Shown: one piece after another, positions 1 to 8,424 of the stretch | How positions within the stretch are numbered: the first letter of the stretch is position 1 | Layout of the letters: each line of letters starts with the position of its first letter | Source of the DNA: an uncultured Roseobacter sp. | GTDB taxonomy: Bacteria; Pseudomonadota; Alphaproteobacteria; Rhodobacterales; Rhodobacteraceae | Assembly (NCBI RefSeq): GCF_947495025.1 | Contig: NZ_CANLXG010000002.1 | Coordinates: 620,001-684,000, forward strand | DNA: 64,000 bases | Direction: 5' to 3' | Notes under the pieces: generated by a model | What the model was told of the DNA's origin: nothing | The model's database searches: none | Seen by the model: only the letters and a program-made list of their open reading frames with translations | Position numbers and translations under genes: made by a program

Positions 1-781
1 CGGCGGTCAGTCTGCGGATCTGTGCCACGGGCCGGGGTGCGTTCGCGCGCATCTGGCGCTTCAGATCTGCAACCACCGACGGCAGGGACATGCCATATGT
101 TACCCGTTTGCCATCATAGGACCCCATGCCCGACACGACAGACACGATCTGTCCACGACCGTTTTTGTGCGTGAAAACCGGCGCTCCGGACGACCCGAAC
201 GTGACATCGCAGTTCATGACCAGAACGCCCTGATACTCCTGCAGCAGTTTACAGACTTCCTGGCGCGACGGAATTTCCGAGCGTCCACGACCGTAGGACA
301 CAACGCTGACCGCGCCCCCGGTCACCCGGTCGCCATGCAGCACAAACGGATCGAGTTCATGTGTCGGAATGGGCTGCGCGAGCCGGAGCAGAGCAACATC
401 GTGCCGCACATTCGCAACGGACATGCCATTTGCCGGATCGTACATTCTGTGTGGTTCAATCTGGAGGATGCCGCGCTCTGCGGCGGCATGTCCGTTGCGC
501 AGTCCCGCACGAAACGTCAGATCGGGGGCATTCAGCAATTCACCGGTCCGCGGCGAATATACGCAGTGAGCCGCCGTCAGAACGAATTCGGGCGAGATCA
601 GGGTCGCAGTGCAAAAGCCTGTGTCGTTTGCGTCAAGCCGCCCCACTGCCTGCCAGACCAGTGCATCATTGGCACCGTCCAATCCCCGGAGCCGTGTCGT
701 CGACTGCTGCGCATCCAGCGGGGTCGGCACTGATGTCAGAACAAACAGGCACATGGTGGCCGACAGCAGGCTGCGAAACAT
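1..781 (-). CDS. Secreted trypsin-like serine protease, C-terminus beyond the window edge
   Basis: Translating the minus strand from the ATG at 781 gives an open frame that runs off the left edge. The first ~24 residues form a signal peptide (hydrophobic LLSATMCLFVLTSV, then an LDA-Q type cleavage area). The chymotrypsin-fold triad is visible: TAAHC with His72, a HDVALL motif with Asp128, and GSSGAP with Ser198. The product is therefore an exported S1-family peptidase; the substrate cannot be read. Its start lies 4 bp after the stop of the next upstream paralogue, so the two are probably one transcript. The 3' end is missing from the window. Confidence 0.85.
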   Translation of the reverse strand, partial: MFRSLLSATMCLFVLTSVPTPLDAQQSTTRLRGLDGANDALVWQAVGRLDANDTGFCTATLISPEFVLTAAHCVYSPRTGELLNAPDLTFRAGLRNGHAAAERGILQIEPHRMYDPANGMSVANVRHDVALLRLAQPIPTHELDPFVLHGDRVTGGAVSVVSYGRGRSEIPSRQEVCKLLQEYQGVLVMNCDVTFGSSGAPVFTHKNGRGQIVSVVSGMGSYDGKRVTYGMSLPSVVADLKRQMRANAPRPVAQIRRLTA

Positions 782-785
782 CGTC

Positions 786-1607
786 TCAGTCCTCGCCCGG
801 CCGTACAAATTTTGCTCCTGTCTCCCGACGGCTGTCTCCGACGGTGACACGGCTGACAGGTCTGGTCTCCTGATAGACGCCCTTGCCTGCGTCGAGTTCA
901 CTGCGCAGGAAGGCCAGCGGACCGCTGAGTGCTGTACCCAGCGAGACGTTCTGACCATCCAGTTCGGCCTTGGCGGACACCACTGAAACGATATGCGCTT
1001 TGCCATCGGAAAAAGTGAAAATAGGCGCGCCGGAGGATCCGAAATCAACCGTGCACGAAGTTACAAGAACCCCTTCCTGGCGCGCGAGAACGCGGCACAC
1101 TTCCTGCAGCGACGGTGCTTCGGACCGGTCGCGGGCATAACTGACAACTCCGACACGCGCGCCCTTGCGCGGCCGCGACGCTGTCTCAAAAGGTTCGATG
1201 GTGGTGTTCCGGATCGGTCTCACCAGTTCAAGCAGGGCGACGTCATTGCGCACCCGTGACGACGACACCTGTTCGTCATACTCGTAATCAGGATGCACAA
1301 CCGCGCGACGCACCTTGCGATAGGCAGATGCGCGGCCGTTTCGCCACCCCGCGAGGAACTCCACGGTTTCGTGATTGATCCTCTCGCCTGATGACTTGTC
1401 AAAAAGACAATGCGCCGCCGTCAGCACCAGATCAGGTCCGATCAGGGACCCGGTGCAAAAACCCGCGCCGCCAATGTCCAGACGACCTACGGCTTCCCAG
1501 GGGGACGCATCGATCCCTGCCTCAAGTGACCGCAGCTTATCGTCCTGTGCAATTGCACCGGTCGTTGCGACGGTAACAACAGCCGCCAGAATTACCCATT
1601 TCCACAC
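786..1607 (-). CDS. Secreted trypsin-like serine protease (paralogue of the downstream gene)
   Basis: A 273-residue S1-family peptidase. The frame opens with GTG at 1607, preceded by a GAGAGGA Shine-Dalgarno; the alternative ATG at 1599 would cut into the signal peptide. Residues 1-20 (WKWVILAAVVTVATTGAIA) look like a signal peptide ending before Q21. The catalytic triad reads as His66 in TAAHC, Asp122 in NDVALL and Ser192 in GSSGAP. Cysteines 51/67 and 171/185 are spaced for disulphides. It is first in a two-gene unit with the protease at the window edge and resembles it along its full length, which points to a tandem duplication. Both are likely periplasmic or extracellular. Confidence 0.85.
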   Translation of the reverse strand: MWKWVILAAVVTVATTGAIAQDDKLRSLEAGIDASPWEAVGRLDIGGAGFCTGSLIGPDLVLTAAHCLFDKSSGERINHETVEFLAGWRNGRASAYRKVRRAVVHPDYEYDEQVSSSRVRNDVALLELVRPIRNTTIEPFETASRPRKGARVGVVSYARDRSEAPSLQEVCRVLARQEGVLVTSCTVDFGSSGAPIFTFSDGKAHIVSVVSAKAELDGQNVSLGTALSGPLAFLRSELDAGKGVYQETRPVSRVTVGDSRRETGAKFVRPGED

Positions 1608-1715
1608 AGAAAAAATCCTCTCAATGGAGGAAATAACTATCGGAAATGTGCGGCAGAAATGGGGCCATCGCAGCCCGATTGCCCCCTAATCTGTTAACGG
1701 TTCGTCGCCATTTTT

Positions 1716-3038
1716 TCAACGAAGGCGCGGAATTTCAGACCGTGGGTTGAAACCTTCTACCAGGGCGGGAGGCTTCGGTCCGCCGGTGGCCCAGTCGAGC
1801 AATTCGACCGTATGCACAATCGGCACCTGAGTCGCGGATCCGATCTGCATCATGCAACCGATGTTACCGGCGGCGATGATATCCGGGTTCTTTGCCTCAA
1901 GAGTGCGGACTTTGCGAGCTTTGAGCTTGCCGGAAATCTCAGGCTGCATCAGGTTGTACGTCCCGGCCGATCCACAGCACAGATGCGGGTCCGCGGGTTC
2001 GACCACGGTAAATCCCGCTTTGCGCAGCAGGTCTTTGGGAAACGTCTTGATCTTCTGACCATGCTGCAGCGAGCAGGCTGCGTGGTAGGCAACAACAGTC
2101 TCTTTATCTTCACCCTCGGGCAGTTCCAGCTGCATCAGCAGTTCAGAGATATCCATGGCAATGCCGGCAACACGCCCGGCATCTGCCGCGAGCGCATCGT
2201 TGCGGAACATATGGCCGTAATCCTTGACCGTCGTTCCACATCCCGAAGTATTTACGACAATTGCGTCCAGACCGCCCCCGTCCATCTCACGGGCCCAGGC
2301 CCGTATGTTTTTCGCGGCTGTCGCATGGCTTTCGTCACTCTTACCCATATGGTGGGTCAGTGCGCCGCAACAGCCCGCACCCTCAGCCACCACAACCTCG
2401 CACCCCAGACGTGTCAGCAGGCGGATCGTCGCGTCGTTGATATCGGTGTTCAGCGCCTTTTGCGCACAACCCGTCATCAGCGCCACGCGTTTGCGGCGTG
2501 GTTGTTCGGACGGAAAGGTCTGCGGATCATCATTCCGGCTGACAGGCGGGATAGTCTTCGGCGCCATTTCCAGCATCGCACGCAACCGTGCATCAGGCAT
2601 GAGCCGCGCGAACGGCCGGCCAATCTTGGCCCCCAGAAGAGCGATGCGGAACCGCATCGGATAAGGCAGAACGCGCGCCAGTATCCAGCGTAGGGCGCGG
2701 TCTCCAAAAGGACGCTTATAGCGCTGTTCAATGTACTCGCGGGCGTGATCCACCAGATGCATGTAGTGTACGCCGGAAGGACAGGTCGTCATACAGGCGA
2801 GGCACGACAGGCACCTGTCTATATGCATGACCGTTTTCTCGTCGGGGTCCCTGTCGTTCTCGAGCATGTCCTTGATCAGGTAGATGCGGCCGCGCGGACT
2901 GTCGAGTTCGTCACCAAGCACCTGGTACGTCGGGCAGGTCGCCGTGCAGAAACCGCAATGCACGCAAGTGCGCAGGATCTGATTGCTGCGCTCGATTGCC
3001 GGGTCTTTGAGCTGCTCAGGAGTAAAGGTCGTCTGCAT
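1716..3038 (-). CDS. glcF: Glycolate oxidase iron-sulfur subunit GlcF
   Basis: A 440-residue protein with two 4Fe-4S ferredoxin motifs near the N-terminus (CVHCGFCTATCP at about 26-37 and CLSCLACMTTCP at about 77-88) and two CCG domains in the C-terminal half (GCCGALTHH and CCGSAGTYN). This is the arrangement of GlcF, the electron-transfer subunit of membrane-associated glycolate dehydrogenase, which oxidises glycolate to glyoxylate. It is the last gene of glcDEF. The length fits the family (about 407 residues in E. coli, slightly longer in alphaproteobacteria). Confidence 0.95.
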   Translation of the reverse strand: MQTTFTPEQLKDPAIERSNQILRTCVHCGFCTATCPTYQVLGDELDSPRGRIYLIKDMLENDRDPDEKTVMHIDRCLSCLACMTTCPSGVHYMHLVDHAREYIEQRYKRPFGDRALRWILARVLPYPMRFRIALLGAKIGRPFARLMPDARLRAMLEMAPKTIPPVSRNDDPQTFPSEQPRRKRVALMTGCAQKALNTDINDATIRLLTRLGCEVVVAEGAGCCGALTHHMGKSDESHATAAKNIRAWAREMDGGGLDAIVVNTSGCGTTVKDYGHMFRNDALAADAGRVAGIAMDISELLMQLELPEGEDKETVVAYHAACSLQHGQKIKTFPKDLLRKAGFTVVEPADPHLCCGSAGTYNLMQPEISGKLKARKVRTLEAKNPDIIAAGNIGCMMQIGSATQVPIVHTVELLDWATGGPKPPALVEGFNPRSEIPRLR

Positions 3039-3097
3039 TTCATCTGCCCTTATGGAGAAGAAGTCGTTTTGTCACCGCACGGCGTATCGCACCGCAA

Positions 3098-4228
3098 TCA
3101 TTCATGTCCCATCAGCCCGGTGTTCAGAATGCCGCGCGGGTCGAACCTTTGGCGCAGCCCGGCACTCAGCCTGGCGACGCCGGGCGCTTCCGGCTGGAAT
3201 GTACCGAGCTTTGACTTTGTTTCTGCTGAGGCCCGGACCAGCGTGGCATGCCCGTCAAAGCTGCCGAGTTTCGCACGCAGGTCGCTGCCAGACCGTGTGC
3301 GGAACCAGATCAGCCCGCCGCCCCAGTCGCAGAAGCACTCCTCCGCCTCTGATGCGGCTTCAAGCGCGGGACCATCGGACGGTTTGCAGGACACCCGCCA
3401 GACATCACCTTCTGCTTCCGAGAACTTTCCGGCATCACGCACGCCCTCCCAGAACCAGTCAGACATTTCCTGCGGAACAATCTCCATATCTGTTTTTCTG
3501 TCTGAAAACATGGTTCTGAGCTTTTCGAGCCGATAGGCTACAGAGGCTTCAAAGCCCTCAACACGCAGAGCCGTAATGGGCGCATCATCCAGGATTTTGG
3601 CGCAATGCGCGGCACCGGTGACCTCATAAGGCGAGCCCATCGCAGCCGACATCACTTCGACAGCGTCACGGTTGCTGAGGTTTCGCAACATGAGGGTGCC
3701 GCTCGTCTCGGGCACCGGCAGCACCTTCAGAGACACTTCCGTCAGGACGCCCAGGGTCCCGCAGGAACCACACATCAGCTTGACCAGGTCATATCCCGTC
3801 ACGTTTTTCATGACGCGGCCGCCGTTTTTGATGATATTGCCTGCGCCGTCGACAAATCTGACCCCCAGCGCGTAATCACGGGCAGCACCGCCCTGGATTC
3901 GGCGCGGACCGCTGATGTTCGCAGAAATCACGCCGCCCAGTGTCGGAGTGCCTGTTGTGCCCAACAGTTTGCGGTGGTCCATTGGCTCAAACGCCAGTCG
4001 CTGGTTTTCTGCAGCAAGAGCCGCATCTATATCGGACAGCGGTGTGCCTGCGCCCGCCACGATCGTCAGCGCACCCGGTTCATACAGTGAAATTCCGGAA
4101 AGACCGCCGGTCTCCAGCGGCGCGTAGCCTCCGGACATTCCCCTGGTTCCGCCACCCCGCACAGAAAGGGGCCCGGTCGCAGATTTTATCACATCGGCCA
4201 GAGCCGCTTCGGTGTCGGGTTTTGTCAT
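3098..4228 (-). CDS. glcE: Glycolate oxidase FAD-binding subunit GlcE
   Basis: A 376-residue FAD-binding subunit of glycolate dehydrogenase. The N-terminal half carries the FAD_binding_4 PP-loop region (LSVRGGGTRGMSGG near residues 18-31, then GAGTPLSDIDAAL) and the conserved GTPTLGGVISANISGPRR and GRVMKNVTGYDLVKLMCGSCGTLGVLTE stretches. It has the shortened form typical of GlcE compared with GlcD. It sits between glcD (33 bp upstream) and glcF (59 bp downstream) on the same strand, so the three are one operon. Confidence 0.94.
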   Translation of the reverse strand: MTKPDTEAALADVIKSATGPLSVRGGGTRGMSGGYAPLETGGLSGISLYEPGALTIVAGAGTPLSDIDAALAAENQRLAFEPMDHRKLLGTTGTPTLGGVISANISGPRRIQGGAARDYALGVRFVDGAGNIIKNGGRVMKNVTGYDLVKLMCGSCGTLGVLTEVSLKVLPVPETSGTLMLRNLSNRDAVEVMSAAMGSPYEVTGAAHCAKILDDAPITALRVEGFEASVAYRLEKLRTMFSDRKTDMEIVPQEMSDWFWEGVRDAGKFSEAEGDVWRVSCKPSDGPALEAASEAEECFCDWGGGLIWFRTRSGSDLRAKLGSFDGHATLVRASAETKSKLGTFQPEAPGVARLSAGLRQRFDPRGILNTGLMGHE

Positions 4229-4261
4229 CTGGTTGCTCCGGATCTTTCTGGCACCTGGTGC

Positions 4262-5710
4262 TTATTCCGCCGCTACCGGCAGGCTGCGTCGGGAGGCGGA
4301 GACATCCAGCGGGAATACCTTTGCCGGATTCAGGAGCCACTGCGGGTCAAATACATCCTTCACCGCCATCTGTGCCTCAAGGTCCTCGGGCGCGTACTGA
4401 TAGCTCATCAGATCGCGTTTTTCGATGCCAACGCCATGTTCTCCGGTCAGGCAGCCGCCCGCTTCGACACAAAGTTTGAGAATTTCGGCACCGAATTCCT
4501 CGCACAGCTCCAGATCACCGGGTTTGTTGGCATCAAAAAGGATCAGCGGGTGCATGTTCCCGTCTCCGGCATGAAACACATTTCCGACCTTAAGGCCAAA
4601 CTGCTCGGACATTTCGCTGATACGCCGCAGCACGAAAGGCAGCGAGCTGACCGGAATCGTGCCGTCGAGACACATGTAGTCGTTGATCTGACCCATGGCG
4701 CCGAACGCAGACTTGCGTCCCAGCCAGATCCGCGCACTTTCGTCGGCAGAGGTGCTTTCCCGCAGCTCCACCGGGTTGTGGCGACGCGCGATTTCCATAA
4801 TCAGGGACAGCTGGTGGTCGATTTCGGCTTCGGAGCCCTCGACTTCGACAATCAGCAGAGCCTCGCACATGGGGTACCCGGCCTGTGCAAATGCTTCGGT
4901 TGCTTCGATACAGGGACGGTCCATAAATTCGATCGCAACAGGCAGGACGCCGGCCTTGATGATGTCACTGACACAAGCGCCGGCCACTTCGTTATCGTCA
5001 AAACCCATCAGAACCGGGCGCGCGCCCTCGGGTTTTGGCAGAATGCGCAGGGTTGCCTCGGTCACGACCCCCAGCTGACCTTCTGATCCACAGATCAGAC
5101 CCAGCAGATCAAGCCCGCCGCTGTCCATGTGCGCTCCACCGATCTCGACAACTTCGCCGTCCATCATCACCATGGTCACACCCATGAGATTATTGGTGGT
5201 CACACCATATTTAAGGCAATGCGCCCCGCCGGAATTCATCGCAATATTGCCGGCAATCGCGCAGGCAAGCTGACTGGACGGATCGGGAGCATAGAAAAAA
5301 CCGTTTTCCTCAACAGCGCCTGTGACGCTGAGATTGGTGCGGCCGGTCTGCACACGGATCACACGGTTGGCGTAATCCGTATCCAGAACGTCATTCATGC
5401 GCGCAACCCCGAGGATGACACAATCCGCAGTGGGCAGCGCCCCGCCGGCCAGCGACGTACCGGATCCGCGCGGCACGACCGGCACACCCTCCTCGTGACA
5501 GATCCGCAGGACGTCGGAAACTTCCTGTGTACTGGACGGCAGAACAGCAACCATGGGCGGGCACTTATAGGCCGTCAGCGCGTCACATTCGTAGGCACGG
5601 GTTTCGGAGACTTCAGAAATGACAGCATCCACAGGCAGAACGGCTCTCAGGCGCTCCACGACGCGGGACTTTCGGGCCAGAATGGCCTGATCGGGAATCG
5701 GCATTTCCAT
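4262..5710 (-). CDS. glcD: Glycolate oxidase subunit GlcD (FAD-linked)
   Basis: A 482-residue FAD-linked oxidase that forms glycolate dehydrogenase with GlcE and GlcF. The frame is open much further upstream (to 6268), but the ATG at 5710 has an ideal GGAGGAAG Shine-Dalgarno and gives the normal family N-terminus; the longer reading would be antisense to the next gene. The FAD PP-loop (VPRGSGTSLAGGALP) and the C-terminal FAD-oxidase domain (VGNVFHAGDGNMHPLILFD, GEHGVGIEKRDLM) are intact. It is the first gene of glcDEF and has an inverted-repeat operator candidate at 5725-5745 just upstream of its ribosome binding site. Confidence 0.95.
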   Translation of the reverse strand: MEMPIPDQAILARKSRVVERLRAVLPVDAVISEVSETRAYECDALTAYKCPPMVAVLPSSTQEVSDVLRICHEEGVPVVPRGSGTSLAGGALPTADCVILGVARMNDVLDTDYANRVIRVQTGRTNLSVTGAVEENGFFYAPDPSSQLACAIAGNIAMNSGGAHCLKYGVTTNNLMGVTMVMMDGEVVEIGGAHMDSGGLDLLGLICGSEGQLGVVTEATLRILPKPEGARPVLMGFDDNEVAGACVSDIIKAGVLPVAIEFMDRPCIEATEAFAQAGYPMCEALLIVEVEGSEAEIDHQLSLIMEIARRHNPVELRESTSADESARIWLGRKSAFGAMGQINDYMCLDGTIPVSSLPFVLRRISEMSEQFGLKVGNVFHAGDGNMHPLILFDANKPGDLELCEEFGAEILKLCVEAGGCLTGEHGVGIEKRDLMSYQYAPEDLEAQMAVKDVFDPQWLLNPAKVFPLDVSASRRSLPVAAE

Positions 5711-5724
5711 GTGACTTCCTCCGT

Positions 5725-5745
5725 TTGGTAAAATAATATTACCAA
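5725..5745. promoter_or_regulatory. Inverted-repeat operator candidate in front of glcD
   Basis: A perfect 7-bp inverted repeat TTGGTAA-N7-TTACCAA lies 15 bp upstream of the glcD start codon, in AT-rich DNA between the divergent glcD and DUF599 genes. A second repeat with the same 7-bp spacer, CCAAT-N7-ATTGG (5742-5758), overlaps its edge. TGGT/ACCA half-sites are typical of FadR/GntR-family regulators such as GlcC or LldR, although those usually have a shorter gap. No regulator gene is adjacent. The symmetry is seen directly; the role is inferred. Confidence 0.5.
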
Positions 5746-5791
5746 TTTCTCCCATTGGCAAGTTTAATTGAACCTGCGACATGCTGACACC

Positions 5792-6484
5792 ATGACATTC
5801 GCAGACCGTATCGCCCTTTTTACGCCGCTTGACTACGCGGCAGTTGCCCTGCTTTTTCTGTGCTGGCTGGGCATCGGCTGGCGGATCGAGCATCCGGGCA
5901 AAAAGCACCTGTCGACCTCCGTCCTGATGGCAGACTACCGGCGAGAGTGGATGAAACAGATGGTCACCCGCGATCCGCGCATCTTTGATGCGCAGGTCCT
6001 GGCCAGCCTGCGCGAAGGCACCGCATTCTTTGCCTCGACCTCGGTGATTGCAATCGGCGGCACGCTTGCTCTGATCGGGAACGCCGAGAAACTGGGCGGT
6101 GTAGCGAGCGAAATCACTCTGATGGACCACCCGGCTATTGTCTGGGAGCTCAAACTGCTGGTCGTCACGCTGTTGCTGACAAATGCCTTTCTCAAATTTG
6201 TCTGGTCGAACCGGCTTTTCGGCTATTGCTCGGTTCTCATTGCCTCTGTGCCGAATGATCCCGAGCATCCACAGGCCTATCCGCGCGCGACCCAGGCGGC
6301 AGAGATCAATGTCACCCTGGCGCGCAGCTTCAATCGCGGTCTGCGGTCAATCTATTTTGCGCTTGCCTGTGCGGCCTGGCTTGCTGGTCCGGTTGCCCTG
6401 ATCGCGGCAACCCTGATCACGCTTGTGGTGATCTGGCGCAGGGAATTTGCATCGCACTCTCGCAAAATTCTCCTGAACGGCTAA
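5792..6484 (+). CDS. DUF599-family membrane protein
   Basis: A 230-residue membrane protein of the DUF599 type. The frame could open at TTG 5768, but the ATG at 5792 (MTFADRIALF) gives the usual N-terminus. Four hydrophobic segments are visible: about 14-31 (YAAVALLFLCWLGIGW), a pair around 80-95 and 120-140, and a C-terminal pair rich in Ala/Leu near 185-220. A conserved-looking loop RREWMKQMVTRDPRIFDAQ follows the first segment. The function of the family is unknown. It is divergent from glcDEF and shares the operator region, so co-regulation is possible but unproven. Confidence 0.8.
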   Translation: MTFADRIALFTPLDYAAVALLFLCWLGIGWRIEHPGKKHLSTSVLMADYRREWMKQMVTRDPRIFDAQVLASLREGTAFFASTSVIAIGGTLALIGNAEKLGGVASEITLMDHPAIVWELKLLVVTLLLTNAFLKFVWSNRLFGYCSVLIASVPNDPEHPQAYPRATQAAEINVTLARSFNRGLRSIYFALACAAWLAGPVALIAATLITLVVIWRREFASHSRKILLNG

Positions 6485-6521
6485 ATAACAGATCAGATAC
6501 AAAACTGGTTCGGGTACGAAA

Positions 6522-6875
6522 ATGAAACGTTTACTGGTTGCGGCGCTGATGCTGACAGCGCTGCCGGTTATGGCGGCAGAGCCGAAAATCGAGAATGTCA
6601 AAGTGCAGCGCACCGGGGACACCTGGCGGTTTGACGTGACCATCTCACATCCCGATACGGGCTGGGACCACTATGCAGATGGCTGGCGCGTTCTGGACAT
6701 GGACGGCAATGAGCTGGGCATGCGCGTCCTTGTGCATCCGCATGTGGACGAACAACCGTTTACGCGTTCGTTGTCAGGGGTGCGCATTCCAGAAGGCACG
6801 ACACAGGTGCGCATACAGGCGCGAGACCTGCCGGGCGGCTGGAACAGCGGTTCTGTGACGGTCAATCTGCGCTGA
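6522..6875 (+). CDS. Small secreted protein of unknown function
   Basis: A 117-residue protein with a clear signal peptide (KRLLVAALMLTALPVMA, cleavage after Ala19). The mature part has alternating strands (IENVKVQR, WRFDVTISH, TQVRIQARD, GSVTVNLR) that suggest a small immunoglobulin-like beta-sandwich in the periplasm. I do not recognise a named family. It lies 37 bp after the DUF599 gene on the same strand and is followed by an intrinsic-terminator-like hairpin. Confidence 0.7.
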   Translation: MKRLLVAALMLTALPVMAAEPKIENVKVQRTGDTWRFDVTISHPDTGWDHYADGWRVLDMDGNELGMRVLVHPHVDEQPFTRSLSGVRIPEGTTQVRIQARDLPGGWNSGSVTVNLR

Positions 6876-6876
6876 C

Positions 6877-6911
6877 AGCAGCGTCCGCCGTGCGGACGAT
6901 GCTGACTTTTT
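6877..6911 (+). terminator. Intrinsic terminator candidate
   Basis: Directly after the stop at 6875, GTCCGC-CGT-GCGGAC forms a 6-bp GC stem (6883-6897), extended on both sides by AGCAGC/GATGCT with one mismatch, and followed by ACTTTTTC. This has the layout of a rho-independent terminator for the secreted-protein transcript. Confidence 0.6.
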
Positions 6912-6950
6912 CTGGCTTCTGTTCTAACGTTCCCAAGCGGAGGAACAGCT

Positions 6951-7340
6951 ATGTCAGAGCGATTGGTTGGTGGATGCAAATGTGGGTCGGTTCGCTACGA
7001 AGGAACCCGTCTGGATGTCCCGATGTTTCGTTGTCACTGCCGTGATTGCCAGCAACTCACCGGATCAGGGCATTCCGAGATGATGCCCCTCGCACTCGAC
7101 AGCTTTTCGATAACAAATACCTGCAAAACCTACCGGATGACCGGTGGATCAGGTCAGTCAACGTTCAGTGGATTCTGTCCGAATTGTGGATCACAGATTA
7201 CGCGCAACAGCCAACGGATGAGTGACCGGATATACGTGCATGCGTCTTCGCTGGACGACCCAGGCAAATATGCACCAGAAAAATCGATTTACCCCAACTC
7301 TGCGCAGGTGTGGGATGAAGCATCGGTCATTCAGGGTTAA
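6951..7340 (+). CDS. GFA/CENP-V family zinc protein
   Basis: A 129-residue protein of the glutathione-dependent formaldehyde-activating (GFA) family. The zinc-binding cysteine pattern is complete: GCKCGSVRYEG at about 8-18, FRCHCRDCQQLTGS at about 26-39 and FCPNCGSQI at about 75-83. An AGCGGAGGAACAGCT region supplies the ribosome binding site before ATG 6951. Members of this family are often mis-described as formaldehyde enzymes; a thiol-adduct or CENP-V-like zinc role is all that can be said. It is convergent with rlmH. Confidence 0.85.
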   Translation: MSERLVGGCKCGSVRYEGTRLDVPMFRCHCRDCQQLTGSGHSEMMPLALDSFSITNTCKTYRMTGGSGQSTFSGFCPNCGSQITRNSQRMSDRIYVHASSLDDPGKYAPEKSIYPNSAQVWDEASVIQG

Positions 7341-7378
7341 TCTGGCTTCAAACCAGACTTACAAACAGCACCGGGTCA

Positions 7379-7849
7379 TCACACCCTGTGATAGGGCGCA
7401 CCAGCCAGGATCGAAGCTGCCCGGTAGAGCTGCTCTGAAAGCATCACGCGTACCAGCATGTGCGGCCAGACCATTTTCCCGAAAGACAGCGCATAATCCG
7501 CCTCCGCCCGCAGCGACGGATCAATCCCGTCGGCGCCACCGATAACCAGCGCCAGATCACGGCGGCCCTGATCGCGCCAGCCTGCGAGCCTTTGTGCAAA
7601 ATGCGGGGAGGTGTCTGCTGTGCCGCGTTCGTCCAGCACCGCCAGCAGGGCACCATCGGGAATAGCCTTGCGGATTGCTCCTGCCTCTGTCGCCATTCCG
7701 CCGCCTTTGCGGTCGTCCACCTCGATCACCTGCGCAGGCCCAAGGCCCAGCGCGCGGCCGGTACGGTCAAAGCGTTTCAGATAGTCGCCAATAAGGTCTT
7801 TTTCCGGTCCGGCGCGCAGACGCCCGACCGCAATAACATGCACACGCAT
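7379..7849 (-). CDS. rlmH: 23S rRNA (pseudouridine1915-N3)-methyltransferase RlmH
   Basis: A 156-residue SPOUT methyltransferase. Characteristic stretches are the N-terminal MRVHVIAVGRL, LLAVLDERGTADTS (family LDxxG motif), and the SAM-binding knot region LALVIGGADGIDPSLRAEADYALSFGKMVWPHMLVRVMLSEQLYRAASILAGAPYHR (split here only by description). It methylates pseudouridine 1915 in helix 69 of 23S rRNA on assembled 70S ribosomes. It follows rsfS by 28 bp on the same strand, the conserved alphaproteobacterial rsfS-rlmH pair. Confidence 0.95.
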   Translation of the reverse strand: MRVHVIAVGRLRAGPEKDLIGDYLKRFDRTGRALGLGPAQVIEVDDRKGGGMATEAGAIRKAIPDGALLAVLDERGTADTSPHFAQRLAGWRDQGRRDLALVIGGADGIDPSLRAEADYALSFGKMVWPHMLVRVMLSEQLYRAASILAGAPYHRV

Positions 7850-7877
7850 GGTGGCTCAGCCGCTGATCCGGACGGGA

Positions 7878-8246
7878 TCAGCCGGCAGCAGCTCCGGGAC
7901 CAGACACAGGCTGCCACATCTTTTCGAGCTGATAGAACTCGCGCACTTCCGGACGGAAAACGTGCACGATGACATCGCCTGTATCGATGAGCACCCAGTC
8001 ACCTGCATCCTTTCCCTCCATCTTTGCTGTGCGGCCATAGGTGTCTTTGATGGTCTGCGCCAGCTTTTCCGAAATCGACGCAACCTGGCGCGTGGAGCGC
8101 CCCGAGCATACGACCATATAGTCGCCGATCTCGGTCTTGCCGCGCAGATCAATCTGCACAACATCTTCGGCTTTGTCATCGGAAAGGGATTTGAGGATTG
8201 TTTCCAGCAGATCATCGCTGGTGCTTGTGTCGGTAGCAGTGGCCAT
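7878..8246 (-). CDS. rsfS: Ribosomal silencing factor RsfS
   Basis: About 122 residues of the RsfS/Iojap/YbeB family, which binds L14 and blocks 50S-30S joining during starvation. Recognisable stretches are KAEDVVQIDLRGKTEIGDYMVV, CSGRSTRQV and GDWVLIDTGDVIVHVF. The start is uncertain: ATG at 8246 and GTG at 8249 are adjacent, and neither has a good Shine-Dalgarno. The only strong one (AAAGGAGG, near 8305-8312) lies about 60 nt upstream, in front of a small overlapping ORF whose stop forms TGATG with the rsfS ATG. Confidence 0.92.
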   Translation of the reverse strand: MATATDTSTSDDLLETILKSLSDDKAEDVVQIDLRGKTEIGDYMVVCSGRSTRQVASISEKLAQTIKDTYGRTAKMEGKDAGDWVLIDTGDVIVHVFRPEVREFYQLEKMWQPVSGPGAAAG

Positions 8247-8303
8247 CACTGCCGACCCGTTTTGAGCAGCCGGAGCTGCATCAGCATGTATAGACAGGAC
8301 ATT
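8244..8303 (-). CDS. Possible short leader ORF overlapping the rsfS start
   Basis: Reading the minus strand, AAAGGAGG is followed 3 nt later by an ATG (about 8303) opening an 18-codon frame that begins MSCLYMLMQLRLL. Its TGA overlaps the rsfS start as TGATG. The layout resembles translational coupling. Against it: the Shine-Dalgarno spacing is short, and the peptide is unlike anything I recognise. An alternative is that the strong ribosome binding site serves a CTG start in the rsfS frame. Confidence 0.25.
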
Positions 8304-8424
8304 GTCCTCCTTTGATCGCGCCGCCGGACCCCCGGCGCTGGGGATAGCCCGAATTTAGCAATATGCACACGACAATTCAATGACGGTGCAGAAAACACAG
8401 CGTTCACACAGCATTTCTGCCCGG

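Noticed and set aside
5711..6268. The glcD frame stays open upstream for about 185 codons.
   Set aside because: It is antisense to the DUF599 gene, and the ATG at 5710 has a near-perfect Shine-Dalgarno and family-correct start.
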